Source: Aquimarina agarilytica ZC1
GTDB lineage: Bacteria > Bacteroidota > Bacteroidia > Flavobacteriales > Flavobacteriaceae
DNA: 43,732 nt
Reading direction: 5' to 3'
Assembly: GCF_000255455.1 (NCBI RefSeq)
Contig: NZ_JH621278.1
Location: 1 to 43,732 of the forward strand
A program made the position numbers and the translations under genes. Under the pieces are notes generated by a model. The model was given only the letters and a program-made list of their open reading frames with translations, was not told where the DNA came from and ran no database searches. This document shows, piece after piece, positions 9,133-17,523 of this stretch. The number at the start of each line of letters is the position of its first letter. Positions within the stretch are counted from its first letter, which is position 1.

Positions 9133-9195
9133 ATGAATACACACATTTCTTTAAATATAATGAAAAGCACTATGAAACGTACATTCCTCGAATGA
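9133..9195 (+). CDS. Possible 20-residue leader peptide
   Basis: A short open frame, MNTHISLNIM then KSTMKRTFLE, lies between the -7 box and the terminator hairpin upstream of a GNAT gene. Its position is that of an attenuator leader peptide. The triplet CTCG near its end (9187-9190) could pair with the CGAG of the terminator 3' arm. Nothing in the residue composition points to a specific amino acid signal. It may equally be chance in a small RNA. Confidence 0.2.
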   Translation: MNTHISLNIMKSTMKRTFLE

Positions 9196-9230
9196 GTTAC
9201 GGATGATTAGTATTGCATAAAATCTAAACA

Positions 9231-9260
9231 AACCTCGTAGCTCAGCTACGAGGTTTTTTT
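9231..9260 (+). terminator. Strong intrinsic terminator between leader and GNAT gene
   Basis: AACCTCGTAG and CTACGAGGTT form a perfect 10-bp stem with a small loop, followed by seven T residues. It lies 25 bases before the GNAT start, so it either ends a small RNA or works as an attenuator. Confidence 0.85.
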
Positions 9261-9284
9261 GTACCTAATTTTAATTTTTACACA

Positions 9285-9695
9285 ATGGATATCAAAATTT
9301 CAACTTCAAAAAAAATTGACTTAACACAAATTATTAATTTGTATGAAGCTAATAAATGGAGTGCTGCCAAAAAACCTGAAATTTTACAAAAGGCATTAAT
9401 GAATTCACATTCAGTAGTATCAGCATGGGATAATGATAAACTAATAGGTTTAGGAAATGCTATTTCAGATAATTATTTAGTTGTTTATTATCCTCACCTA
9501 CTAGTTTTACCCAAATACCAAAATATGGGTATTGGAAAACTACTCATGAAAAAATTACAAAAAAAGTACATGCAATTTCATATGCAAATGTTAACCGCCG
9601 ATGAAAATGCTATTCCATTTTACAAAAAAATGAAATTTGAAACCGCAGGAAATACTACTCCAATGTGGATTTATAATGGAACAGAACACGAATAA
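9285..9695 (+). CDS. GNAT-family N-acetyltransferase
   Basis: The 136-residue cytoplasmic protein has the GNAT fold. The acetyl-CoA binding segment LLVLPKYQNMGIGKLLMKKL contains the Q-x-x-G-x-G loop (QNMGIG), and the C-terminal AIPFYKKMKFE is the usual motif B helix-strand. Substrate is not identifiable; relatives acetylate small amines or antibiotics. The gene sits 25 bases after a strong terminator hairpin, suggesting read-through control. A second, unrelated-looking GNAT gene follows with its own promoter. Confidence 0.85.
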   Translation: MDIKISTSKKIDLTQIINLYEANKWSAAKKPEILQKALMNSHSVVSAWDNDKLIGLGNAISDNYLVVYYPHLLVLPKYQNMGIGKLLMKKLQKKYMQFHMQMLTADENAIPFYKKMKFETAGNTTPMWIYNGTEHE

Positions 9696-9719
9696 CAATA
9701 ATAGATACTAACAAACAAG

Positions 9720-9748
9720 TTGCTTTTAGCAACCTATAAATACCTTTG
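9720..9748 (+). promoter_or_regulatory. Promoter of the second GNAT gene
   Basis: TTG at 9720-9722 and TACCTTTG at 9741-9748 are 18 bases apart, fitting the Bacteroidota pattern of a -33 TTG and a -7 TAnnTTTG. A GTTGC-TTTTA-GCAAC hairpin at 9719-9733 overlaps the -33 part and may be the end of the previous message or an operator. Confidence 0.6.
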
Positions 9749-9764
9749 ATAAGGAACTATAATT

Positions 9765-10358
9765 ATGATTTTAGAAAACGAAAGAGTCAGACTTATTCCC
9801 TTCAATATATATACAGCCAAAGGCTTAAATGAAATTATTTTTGATGATACCATTTGGGAATTCATGGGTCATTATATTAGAAACAAAAAAGATTTAGATA
9901 ACTACATCAACAGTACCTTACAAGCAAAAAATAACCACACTGCTATTCCATTTTTAGTAGTAGATAAAGACTATGGAGCTTTAGCTGGCTGTACACGCTT
10001 TGGAAAAATTGACACCAATAACAAAAGAGCCGAAATTGGATGGACTTGGTATGGAACTCGCTTTTGGGGAACAGGATTAAACACCGCTACAAAAGCATTA
10101 CTATTGGATTTTGGTTTTACTAATTTACGCTTAAACCGTATTCAATTTGGTGCAGATACTCGAAATATACGTTCGCAAAAAGCTATTGAAAAACTTGGTG
10201 CAACAAAAGAAGGTATTCGTCGTAATCATTATATAGATAATGAAGGGATAAGTAGACATGATGTTTATTACGCCATAACCAAAGAAGATTGGCAAAATAA
10301 ACAACAGTTATTAGCAAGCCCAAAAGAATATGTTTCTGAAAAAGTATTATGTTTTTAA
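9765..10358 (+). CDS. GNAT-family N-acetyltransferase, RimJ/RimL-like
   Basis: The 197-residue protein begins MILENERVRLIPF, typical of the RimJ/RimL branch. It has the segments AEIGWTWYG, WGTGLNTATKALLLDFGF (acetyl-CoA loop, in place of the usual RGxG) and NIRSQKAIEKLGATKEG, all in the usual order. Members acetylate the N-terminus of ribosomal proteins or small molecules, and the target here is unknown. It has its own promoter at 9720 and is followed by an inverted repeat at 10369 that may end the message. Confidence 0.88.
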   Translation: MILENERVRLIPFNIYTAKGLNEIIFDDTIWEFMGHYIRNKKDLDNYINSTLQAKNNHTAIPFLVVDKDYGALAGCTRFGKIDTNNKRAEIGWTWYGTRFWGTGLNTATKALLLDFGFTNLRLNRIQFGADTRNIRSQKAIEKLGATKEGIRRNHYIDNEGISRHDVYYAITKEDWQNKQQLLASPKEYVSEKVLCF

Positions 10359-10368
10359 GTTAATTAGT

Positions 10369-10405
10369 AAAGAATTACCTTTTTAATTATAAGAGGTAAT
10401 TCTTT
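10369..10405 (+). terminator. 12-bp inverted repeat, probable terminator of the RimJ-like gene
   Basis: AAAGAATTACCT (10369-10380) is perfectly complementary to AGGTAATTCTTT (10394-10405). The stem ends in T residues and a T-rich tail. G+C is low, so termination efficiency is uncertain. Confidence 0.55.
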
Positions 10406-10580
10406 AGTTATTTCTAACAATAATAGCACTTACTACTAGTTATGAAATTAAATTATTTTGCTTTAACCCTCATTATGTATTAGAACTTTGTTAAGAGAAT
10501 TAAAAGTTCAATAAAATCAAGTATTTTCTTGGTTTAAGCACAGCACTGTTATGGTGAAATCAAAAATAGTAACCAAAAAA

Positions 10581-10614
10581 AACTCACAATGTGTTATTAA
10601 AACCCACAATGTGG
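10581..10614. promoter_or_regulatory. Paired CACAATGTG palindromes ahead of the OstA-like gene
   Basis: The 13-base sequence AACYCACAATGTG occurs at 10581-10593 and again at 10601-10613, exactly 20 bp apart. Each contains the palindrome CACAATGTG, extended by one pair in the second copy. They lie just before the -7 box TAAATTTG at 10626-10633, with the second covering the -33 position. The arrangement is that of a regulator binding twice on one face of the helix. Confidence 0.5.
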
Positions 10615-10625
10615 ATTTAAATAAA

Positions 10626-10633
10626 TAAATTTG
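10626..10633 (+). promoter_or_regulatory. Candidate -7 box of the OstA-like gene
   Basis: TAAATTTG fits TAnnTTTG and lies 14 bases before the TTG start, so the messenger would have a very short leader. Confidence 0.5.
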
Positions 10634-10647
10634 TAAAAAATAGCGTA

Positions 10648-12315
10648 TTGAAACAATTCCATTATAAAATAGTATTACTAGTACTTATGTTGACTGGTAA
10701 TTTATTGGCGCAAGACTCAAAAGTTATTGATGTAATATCTGATCGATTAGAAATTGATGAAAAAAAATACCCTGGCGCCACCCTACTCAGCAAAGTGGAA
10801 AATCAAGTCTATTTAAAACACAAAGGAATTGAAATTTGGTGCGATCAAGCTGTACATTACGGTCAGGATCGTTTTGTAAAGGCTTATGGTAATGTACAAA
10901 TGAAACAAGGTGATACCTTAACTATGAACAGCAAGTATGCTGAATATAATGGTAATACTGAGTTTGCTTACGCCAGTACAAATGTGGTATTAGAAACCGA
11001 ACAAAATACTTTAAAAACAGACACTTTATTTTTTGACAGACTTCGACAACAAGCCTATTATCGTAGTGGCGGAACCGTAATTGATTCTAGCATGACTTTA
11101 ACTAGTCGTATTGGAAGGTATTATATGGATCGTAAATTTTCAACATTTACTAATGATGTTGTAGTAGTAAACAATGAAAATACTTTAAATTCAGATCGCT
11201 TAGACTACTTTAACGAAACTGGAAAAGTATATTTATATGGCCCATCAACTGTTCAAAGCCCCGAAAGTACACTCTATTGTGAACGTGGATTTTATGATAC
11301 TAAGACCGATATTGGTTATGCCATAAAAAATGCGCGTATTGACTATGATAACCGACGTGTACTAGGTGATAGTATTTATGTAAATAACAATATAAATTTT
11401 GCTTCAGCTACCAATAATATAAGAGTTATTGATACGGCTAATCATAGTTTAATAAAAGGACATTATGCCGAGGTTTTTAAAAATAAAGACTCTGTATTTA
11501 TTACCAAACGTGCATTAGCAATTTCTAAACAAGAAAATGACTCCATTTTTATACATAGTGACACCATAATGGTTACGGGTAAACCGGACAAGCGTTTATT
11601 GCGTGGTTTTTACGATGTTCGTATTTTTAAAACAGACATGAGCGGAAAATGTGACTCTATTAGTGTTGATCAAGTTACAGGATTTACAAAAATGATAAGA
11701 AAACCTATACTATGGTCTGCAAAAAACCAAATGACAGGTGATACCATTCAATTAATTTCCAATCAAAAAACAAATCAGTTAGATTCATTAAAAGTGTATA
11801 ACAATAGTTTTTTAGTACAACAGGATACTTTAAAAGAAGGCTTTAATCAAGTTAAAGGAGCTATTTTGTATGGTCTTTTTAAAGAAAATCAATTATACCA
11901 AGTAGATATTGATAAAAACACTGAAACTATTTATTTCCAACGCGATGACAAACAGGAAATGATCGGAATTAACAAAGTTGCTTGTAGTAACATTCGTATT
12001 TTATTTGAAGAGCAAGAAATGACGGATATCTATTATTACGACAATGTCGAAGGTACTTTGTATATGGAAGATGAATTACCACCTAATGCCAGAGAATTAC
12101 AAGGTTTACTTTGGCGTGGAGATGAACTTATTTCCAGTAAAAAAGACTTATTTAGAGATGAAGCTCCTTTTCAATTAACAAAAATTAAAGGTTTGCCCCT
12201 TCCGGAGGAAGAAAAAGACTTTTTTGATGAAGAAACTTTAAAACGAATAAACGATCAACGTTCGGAATATTCTCGCTTTAAAGATGTAAAACTTAAAGAA
12301 GAATCTGGTAATTAG
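10648..12315 (+). CDS. OstA/LptA-like outer-membrane biogenesis protein
   Basis: The 555-residue secreted protein has a signal peptide (about 1-21, ending LLAQ) and repeated OstA-type strands such as AVHYGQDRFVKAYGNVQMKQ, SKYAEYNGNTEFAYAS and DRLDYFNETGKVYLYG. These form the beta-jellyroll used by LptA/LptD to carry lipopolysaccharide across the periplasm. It is longer than E. coli LptA but usual for the Bacteroidota OstA-like group. The start is TTG with a -7 box right in front. The acidic tail (residues about 510-555) is not part of the fold. Substrate carriage is inferred from the family. Confidence 0.85.
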   Translation: MKQFHYKIVLLVLMLTGNLLAQDSKVIDVISDRLEIDEKKYPGATLLSKVENQVYLKHKGIEIWCDQAVHYGQDRFVKAYGNVQMKQGDTLTMNSKYAEYNGNTEFAYASTNVVLETEQNTLKTDTLFFDRLRQQAYYRSGGTVIDSSMTLTSRIGRYYMDRKFSTFTNDVVVVNNENTLNSDRLDYFNETGKVYLYGPSTVQSPESTLYCERGFYDTKTDIGYAIKNARIDYDNRRVLGDSIYVNNNINFASATNNIRVIDTANHSLIKGHYAEVFKNKDSVFITKRALAISKQENDSIFIHSDTIMVTGKPDKRLLRGFYDVRIFKTDMSGKCDSISVDQVTGFTKMIRKPILWSAKNQMTGDTIQLISNQKTNQLDSLKVYNNSFLVQQDTLKEGFNQVKGAILYGLFKENQLYQVDIDKNTETIYFQRDDKQEMIGINKVACSNIRILFEEQEMTDIYYYDNVEGTLYMEDELPPNARELQGLLWRGDELISSKKDLFRDEAPFQLTKIKGLPLPEEEKDFFDEETLKRINDQRSEYSRFKDVKLKEESGN

Positions 12316-12452
12316 TTGTGAGTTGTCTGTTTTAGGTAGTATCCTACCAAATGTGTAAAGTTTAAAATATCGGGGGTCATGATTGTAGCACAGTAAGACA
12401 CGATGATCACATTCACATCCAATTGAAATAAGCTTAGAATTAAATTGTGATT

Positions 12453-12489
12453 AAAAAAACCCCAAACTATTATAGTCTGAGATTTTTTT
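12453..12489 (-). terminator. Intrinsic terminator of the ribH transcript
   Basis: Read on the minus strand, AAAAAATCTCAGACTAT pairs along its whole length, with three wobble pairs, to ATAGTTTGGGGTTTTTT. The T-run gives a terminator 31 bases after the ribH stop. It may also stop OstA-like transcripts from the other side. Confidence 0.75.
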
Positions 12490-12519
12490 ATTAGCGTCCT
12501 TTTAAAAAAATAAAAAGTT

Positions 12520-13026
12520 CTAAGCTTTATAAAAATTAGCATCTTTACGTAATTGAGCCATTTTTATGGCTGCAATTGCCGCTTCAGTTCCTTTATTTCC
12601 GTGTTTCCCACCAGAACGATCTATGGATTGTTGTTGATTATTATCTGTTAACACACAAAAAATAACTGGGATATCCTGCTGGATATTCAAATCTTTTATT
12701 CCTTGTGTTACCCCCTCGCAAACAAAATCAAAGTGTTTTGTTTCTCCTTGAATCACACAACCTATAGAGATAATAGCATCCAACATATCATAAGTTTCTA
12801 GCATTTTTTTACTTCCGTAAATTAACTCAAAACTCCCTGGTACATTCCAGCGCACTATATTTTCTTTTAATACACCACAATCTATTAATGCGTCAAATGC
12901 TCCTTGAAACAAACCATTGGTAACAGTGTCATTCCATTCTGAAACAACAATCCCAAACCGAAAATTTTTCGCGTTTGGGATTGTTGCTTTATCATATTCC
13001 GATAAATTTTTATTTGCTGTTGCCAT
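12520..13026 (-). CDS. ribH: 6,7-dimethyl-8-ribityllumazine synthase
   Basis: Lumazine synthase joins 5-amino-6-ribitylaminouracil and 3,4-dihydroxy-2-butanone 4-phosphate, the next-to-last step of riboflavin synthesis. The 168-residue protein has the substrate-binding segments SEWN (29-32) and VPGSFE (62-67), GCVIQGETKHFDFV with the catalytic H98, and SGGKHGNKG for the phosphate. The N-terminal 20 residues are an extension of the core. It lies 3 bases after the TPR gene, so they are co-transcribed; other rib genes are not in the window. Confidence 0.97.
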   Translation of the reverse strand: MATANKNLSEYDKATIPNAKNFRFGIVVSEWNDTVTNGLFQGAFDALIDCGVLKENIVRWNVPGSFELIYGSKKMLETYDMLDAIISIGCVIQGETKHFDFVCEGVTQGIKDLNIQQDIPVIFCVLTDNNQQQSIDRSGGKHGNKGTEAAIAAIKMAQLRKDANFYKA

Positions 13027-13029
13027 AAT

Positions 13030-13830
13030 TTACATAGCTTTTGCTTTCGCTAATAATGTTTCAACCTCTGGATATTCATTACTTTTTGGATAATCAGAAG
13101 CTATAGTTTCTAAATTTTTAATAGCAGTTGAAGTGTCACCAGTAGCAATTGCCATTTTAGCAGCCTTCAATAAAAATTTAGGTGTTGTAAAATTATTTGC
13201 ATCTAAATTAGCTGCTTTATTGTAATAATCCAAAGCTTCAGCACTAACTCCTCCTTTTTCAAGTTGAGCGAAAGAATCTCCTAAAGCCCCATATGCTAAT
13301 GCCTGTAAAATATAATCTTTACTCTTAAATTTATCTAAGTAAGTGATTGCATTCTTATAATCTTTAGTATTTAAATATGAAATACCCGCATAATAATTAG
13401 CTATGTTTCCTGTCTTTGTACTTCCGTACTGATCAATAACATCCAACAAACCTAACTTACCTTCACCTCCATTTAGTGCTAAACCGTACAAAGAATCCTT
13501 TTGAGTACTACTAGCCTCCTGAGCTTGTGTAAAGTACTTTTGAGCTTGAAAAATCTCATTAGCTGCTTCTACCTCTTTTGGCTCTTTTACAAAACGATCA
13601 AAAGCAATATAAGCTAAGGCTACTAATGCTAGAGCCCCTACAATACCAAAAATATACTTTTGATTTGCTGCTACCCACTCTTCTGTTTTGTTTGCTGTTT
13701 CGTCAAGTGTATTAAAAACCTCTGCTGTGGTAGACTCTATATCTTCCGCTGCAATAGTATCTTCAATTTCATTTTCAACAGTTTCTTTTACTGCTTTTGG
13801 TTTATAACCTCTTTTTTTATATGTAGCCAT
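13030..13830 (-). CDS. TPR-domain membrane-anchored protein (YfgM-like)
   Basis: The 266-residue protein has a charged cytoplasmic N-terminus, one membrane helix at about 59-77 (YIFGIVGALALVALAYIAF) and an exposed alpha-helical part with TPR-like repeats. Examples are NIANYYAGISYLNTKDYKNA, ILQALAYGALGDSFAQL and EALDYYNKAANLD. The layout resembles YfgM, a periplasmic chaperone partner of the Sec translocon, but the match is by architecture only. It is followed after 3 bases by ribH. Its start is divergent from recF across 127 bp. Confidence 0.8.
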   Translation of the reverse strand: MATYKKRGYKPKAVKETVENEIEDTIAAEDIESTTAEVFNTLDETANKTEEWVAANQKYIFGIVGALALVALAYIAFDRFVKEPKEVEAANEIFQAQKYFTQAQEASSTQKDSLYGLALNGGEGKLGLLDVIDQYGSTKTGNIANYYAGISYLNTKDYKNAITYLDKFKSKDYILQALAYGALGDSFAQLEKGGVSAEALDYYNKAANLDANNFTTPKFLLKAAKMAIATGDTSTAIKNLETIASDYPKSNEYPEVETLLAKAKAM

Positions 13831-13929
13831 TTATATTATTTTTAATCAGATGAGCAAAAATATAATTTTTATTCAATTTTAAAAGAGAATTAAATTCTAT
13901 TTTTAGAAATGAAATTCTTACAGATGATT

Positions 13930-13937
13930 TACTTTTG
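13930..13937 (+). promoter_or_regulatory. Candidate -7 box of the recF promoter
   Basis: TACTTTTG fits TAnnTTTG and lies 20 bases before the recF ATG. Confidence 0.5.
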
Positions 13938-13957
13938 CATTTATTCAGAAAATTTTA

Positions 13958-15040
13958 ATGAATTTAAAAGCCCTTTCTTTAGTAAATTATAAAAATATTG
14001 AGTCAAAACATTTAGAGTTTGACCCAAAAATAAACTGTTTTGTCGGTAAAAATGGTGTTGGTAAAACTAATATACTTGATGCTATTTATCATCTTTCATT
14101 TGGAAAAAGTTATTTTAACCCAATAACTTCACAAAATATTAGGCATTCAACTGATTTTTTTATGGTTGAAGGTTTATACCACAGAGATCATCGAGAAGAA
14201 AAAGTTGTTGTTAGCGTTAAAAAAGGTCAAAAAAAAATTATTAAACGCAATGGAAAAAACTATGATAAATTAAGTGATCATATTGGTTTTTTACCCTTGG
14301 TTATTATTTCACCAGCAGACAATGATCTTATTATTGAGGGAAGTACCACCCGAAGAAAATTTATGGACGGTGTGCTTTCTCAAACCGATTCAAATTACCT
14401 TAGTTTATTACTCAATTACAACAAAACACTAGCCCAGCGTAATGCGTTACTGAAATATTTTGCGGCTAATCATACGTTTGACAATGCTAACTTGAGTATT
14501 TACAATGAACAGTTACACCAATTAGGTACAGAAATTTACAACAAACGTAAAAGTTTTATTAATAGCTTTATACCAATTTTTAAAGAACGTTACCAGCATA
14601 TTGCAGCAAACAAAGAGCAAATTAACTTAACATACCAATCCAAAATACATGATACGACTATACTAAATTTATTAACTCAAAATCTGCCAAAAGATCGCGT
14701 ACTACAACATACTAGCGTGGGTATACATAAGGATGATTTAGATTTTAGTATTGAAGGCTATCCCATAAAAAAGTTTGGAAGTCAAGGCCAACAAAAATCA
14801 TTTTTGATCGCTTTAAAATTGGCTCAATTTGATTTTATTTTACAACAAAGTGATGACACCCCCATTCTATTATTAGATGATATTTTTGATAAATTAGATG
14901 AAAGCCGTGTAGAACAATTAATGAAATTAGTTGATGATAATCATTTTGGCCAATTATTTGTGAGTGACACTCATACGGAACGTACCGAAGCTATTGTAAA
15001 AAAGATTTCACAATCCTATAAAATTTTTGAACTCACATGA
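13958..15040 (+). CDS. recF: DNA replication and repair protein RecF
   Basis: RecF is an SMC-like ATPase that, with RecO and RecR, loads RecA on gapped DNA. The 360-residue protein has Walker A GKNGVGKT at 30-37, the ABC-type signature region [10 protein letters not shown] at about 272-281, and Walker [13 protein letters not shown] with the catalytic acid pair. Length is normal. Its stop overlaps the start of the next gene by four bases (ATGA). In many bacteria recF lies beside dnaN; here it is grouped with a lipoprotein and a DUF721 protein, an arrangement I recall from other Flavobacteriia. Confidence 0.96.
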   Translation: MNLKALSLVNYKNIESKHLEFDPKINCFVGKNGVGKTNILDAIYHLSFGKSYFNPITSQNIRHSTDFFMVEGLYHRDHREEKVVVSVKKGQKKIIKRNGKNYDKLSDHIGFLPLVIISPADNDLIIEGSTTRRKFMDGVLSQTDSNYLSLLLNYNKTLAQRNALLKYFAANHTFDNANLSIYNEQLHQLGTEIYNKRKSFINSFIPIFKERYQHIAANKEQINLTYQSKIHDTTILNLLTQNLPKDRVLQHTSVGIHKDDLDFSIEGYPIKKFGSQGQQKSFLIALKLAQFDFILQQSDDTPILLLDDIFDKLDESRVEQLMKLVDDNHFGQLFVSDTHTERTEAIVKKISQSYKIFELT

Positions 15041-15462
15041 TTCGATTAATATCATCTCTTATTATTTTTTTTAGCATACTTAGCTGTACACAACAACCTC
15101 AAATTGATTTAGTTCATTTAAATGGTTATTGGGAAATTAATCATGTAATTACAGCTAATGAGAACCAAAAAAAGTATAATTTCAATCCAACCATTGATTA
15201 TTTTAAAACAGAAGACAGTATTGGATTTAGAACTAAATTACAGCCTAATTTTATTGGCACATATAAAGGTTCCAAACAAAAATTAAATTATACAATAGCC
15301 CACAAAGCTGGAAAATATATCATAACTTATAAAACAATATCCGATACTTGGAATGATATACTCATAGAGGCATCCCCCGATCAACTTTGTATTGAAAATA
15401 AAGAAGGAACACGTTACTTTTATCGAAAATTTACACCTATTCAATTAAATGAAAAAAAATAA
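15037..15462 (+). CDS. Small lipoprotein, lipocalin-like
   Basis: The 141-residue protein begins with a signal peptide ending LSC, so it is probably lipidated at C17. The rest is beta-rich and begins [11 protein letters not shown], the W-containing first strand often seen in lipocalin-like domains. The function is unknown. It overlaps recF by four bases and the DUF721 gene by 14, so the three are translated as one unit. This tight link to recF is odd for an envelope protein. Confidence 0.8.
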   Translation: MIRLISSLIIFFSILSCTQQPQIDLVHLNGYWEINHVITANENQKKYNFNPTIDYFKTEDSIGFRTKLQPNFIGTYKGSKQKLNYTIAHKAGKYIITYKTISDTWNDILIEASPDQLCIENKEGTRYFYRKFTPIQLNEKK

Positions 15463-15754
15463 CCGCAGACATACCGAACACCAATCCATTAGTGATGTAC
15501 TTAAAAACTTTGTAGTTACAAATAAATTACAAAAAGGAATTGATCAAGTAGAAATGGAAACCGTATGGCAACGTGTTATGGGACCGGGAATTGTAAATTA
15601 CACCACACAAATAAAACTCCAAAATAACACACTTTATGTACAATTAAGTTCCTCGGTGTTAAGAGAACAATTAAGTTATGGAGCTTCAAAAATTATTAAA
15701 AATATCAATGAGGAATTTGGTCGAGAAATTATTCAAAAACTAATATTACGCTAG
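15449..15754 (+). CDS. DUF721 protein (DciA-like)
   Basis: The 101-residue protein carries the DUF721 core: ISDVLKNFVVTNKLQKGIDQ, then VWQRVMGPGIVNYTT, and strands ending LSSSVLREQLSYG. DciA proteins in this family help load the replicative helicase DnaB in bacteria that lack DnaC. The position next to recF fits a replication and repair role. The N-terminus is basic (MKKNNRRH), fitting DNA binding. It overlaps the lipoprotein gene by 14 bases. Assignment to DciA proper is by family only. Confidence 0.85.
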   Translation: MKKNNRRHTEHQSISDVLKNFVVTNKLQKGIDQVEMETVWQRVMGPGIVNYTTQIKLQNNTLYVQLSSSVLREQLSYGASKIIKNINEEFGREIIQKLILR

Positions 15755-15802
15755 AAATCAATATAAAAGAGATTATTTTCACTCTATGCTTTTAAAAAGT
15801 AA

Positions 15803-16222
15803 TCAAAACTGTTCCCTTCTAGAAAAATGAAAGCCCGCTTCAATACGTGCATTATCATTACTATCACTACCATGAACCGCGTTTCTGGACTTTGATTCAG
15901 CATATTTTTTTCTTAATGTTCCTTCGGCAGCTTCCTCTGGATCTGTACTTCCAATTAGGGTTCTAAAATCTTCAACAGCATTTTCTTTTTCTAAAATAGC
16001 AGCTACTATGGGACCACTAGTCATAAATCCACACAAGTCTTCGTAAAAAGGTTTATTAGCATGTACATCATAAAACTTTTTAGCATCATCAAGTGTTAAC
16101 TGTGTCATTTTTAAAGCAACAATTCTAAAACCTGAAGCTGCAATTTTTTCTAAAATAGCACCCACATGTCCGCTTTTAACAGCATTGGGTTTAATCATTG
16201 TGAGTGTTCTATTTGTTGCCAT
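15803..16222 (-). CDS. ndk: Nucleoside diphosphate kinase
   Basis: Ndk passes the gamma phosphate from ATP to other nucleoside diphosphates through a phosphohistidine. The 139-residue protein has K11 in MIKPNAV, the segment ALKMTQLT and NAVHGSDS with the active H117. Length is normal. It is convergent with the DUF721 gene (48 bp between) and divergent from the DHH gene (about 280 bp to the probable start of the latter), apparently monocistronic. Confidence 0.98.
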   Translation of the reverse strand: MATNRTLTMIKPNAVKSGHVGAILEKIAASGFRIVALKMTQLTLDDAKKFYDVHANKPFYEDLCGFMTSGPIVAAILEKENAVEDFRTLIGSTDPEEAAEGTLRKKYAESKSRNAVHGSDSNDNARIEAGFHFSRREQF

Positions 16223-16500
16223 ATAACTAATAATGTTTAACCGTTAAATTATAAATTAAAATTACCTTAAATAAAGTTATTTAAAAACCTCATTATTACT
16301 TTTTATTTATAAAGCAACTCTAACAAATGTAATTAAATAGATGTTGCAGTCAAAAAACTAACACATTATTTATTATGAATAACTGTTAGTACAATAAACT
16401 TTATTAATTTTATGAGTCCCCGCTTAATTTGAAGAAAATAAGAAACTATCCTTTTTTTTTCTTGATTCAAATTTCTATAACAAGTATATTCGCTCACGTT

Positions 16501-17523
16501 ATGAAAATGAAAAATATTACCGAACTTAAAGCCGCTATGGCTTTAGCCCAAAACATAGTGATCATACCTCACAAAAATCCTGATGGCGATGCTATGGGAT
16601 CAACCCTAGCATTACACAGTTATTTAGTTAAAAAACAAAAAAATGCCACTGTCATTACTCCTAATGACTATCCTAGCTTTTTAAAATGGTTACCATACAA
16701 TGATGACGTTGTAGTATACGAAAACAACAATCAACAGGCCAAAAAGCTCATTTCCAATGCAGATCTAATTTTTACACTCGATTTTAATCATTTAGGGCGT
16801 TGCGGAGACTTACAAGAGCCTTTAATAGCAAATACAAAAGCAGATTTTGTTATGATTGATCATCACCAACAGCCCGATGATTACGCTACCTATATGTATA
16901 GTGACTCTAGCATGTGCTCAACCTGTGAAATGGTATATCATTTTATAGAACAAATGGGTGATTTAGAATTGTTAACTAAAGAAATTGCAACTTGCTTGTA
17001 TACAGGTATCATGACAGATACTGGATCGTTTAGATATCGTTCTACAACAAGCACTACGCATCGTGTTATTGCTCATTTAATTGATGCAGGAGCAAACAAC
17101 ACACAAATTCACGAACAAATATACGATACCAACACCTTTAGTAAACTTCAACTAAAAGGAGTCGCCCTTAAAAACTTGCGTTTGTTTCCCGAATACCGAA
17201 CGGCTTATATTAGCCTTTCACAAAAGGAGCTAAACGATCACAATTTCAAAAAAGGAGATACAGAGGGATTTGTAAATATTGGTTTATCTATTGACAATAT
17301 TATATTTGCTGTTATTTTTATAGAAAATGAAAATGAAGAAATTATTAAAATGTCATTTAGGTCTAAAGGTGATTTTTCTGTAAATCAGTTTGCTCGGAAT
17401 CATTTTGAAGGTGGCGGTCATGATAATGCTGCTGGTGGAAAGAGTGATTTAAACATGAGTGAAACTATTGAAAAATTTATGACTATATTACCTCAATATA
17501 AAAAGGAGTTATTAGATTCATGA
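16501..17523 (+). CDS. DHH-family phosphoesterase, NrnA-like (oligoribonuclease/pAp phosphatase)
   Basis: NrnA-type enzymes degrade very short RNAs and dephosphorylate pAp. The motifs are present in order: IIPHKNPDGDAMGS, the DHH motif in MIDHHQQPDD, and the C-terminal DHHA1 signature EGGGHDNAAGG. I place the start at ATG 16501 (340 residues). An upstream TTG at 16429 would add a 24-residue, signal-like stretch, but it overlaps a -7-like box (TTAATTTG, 16424-16431) and the enzyme is cytoplasmic. The stop overlaps the gldI start by four bases. Confidence 0.9.
   Translation: MKMKNITELKAAMALAQNIVIIPHKNPDGDAMGSTLALHSYLVKKQKNATVITPNDYPSFLKWLPYNDDVVVYENNNQQAKKLISNADLIFTLDFNHLGRCGDLQEPLIANTKADFVMIDHHQQPDDYATYMYSDSSMCSTCEMVYHFIEQMGDLELLTKEIATCLYTGIMTDTGSFRYRSTTSTTHRVIAHLIDAGANNTQIHEQIYDTNTFSKLQLKGVALKNLRLFPEYRTAYISLSQKELNDHNFKKGDTEGFVNIGLSIDNIIFAVIFIENENEEIIKMSFRSKGDFSVNQFARNHFEGGGHDNAAGGKSDLNMSETIEKFMTILPQYKKELLDS

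Noticed and set aside
9231..9255. GTAGCTCAGC resembles the D-arm of a tRNA
   Set aside because: No acceptor, anticodon or T-arm is found around it. The sequence is one half of a perfect terminator stem followed by T residues.
16429..16500. Signal peptide on the DHH phosphoesterase
   Set aside because: The stretch depends on a TTG lying under a promoter-like box, and the enzyme family is cytoplasmic.
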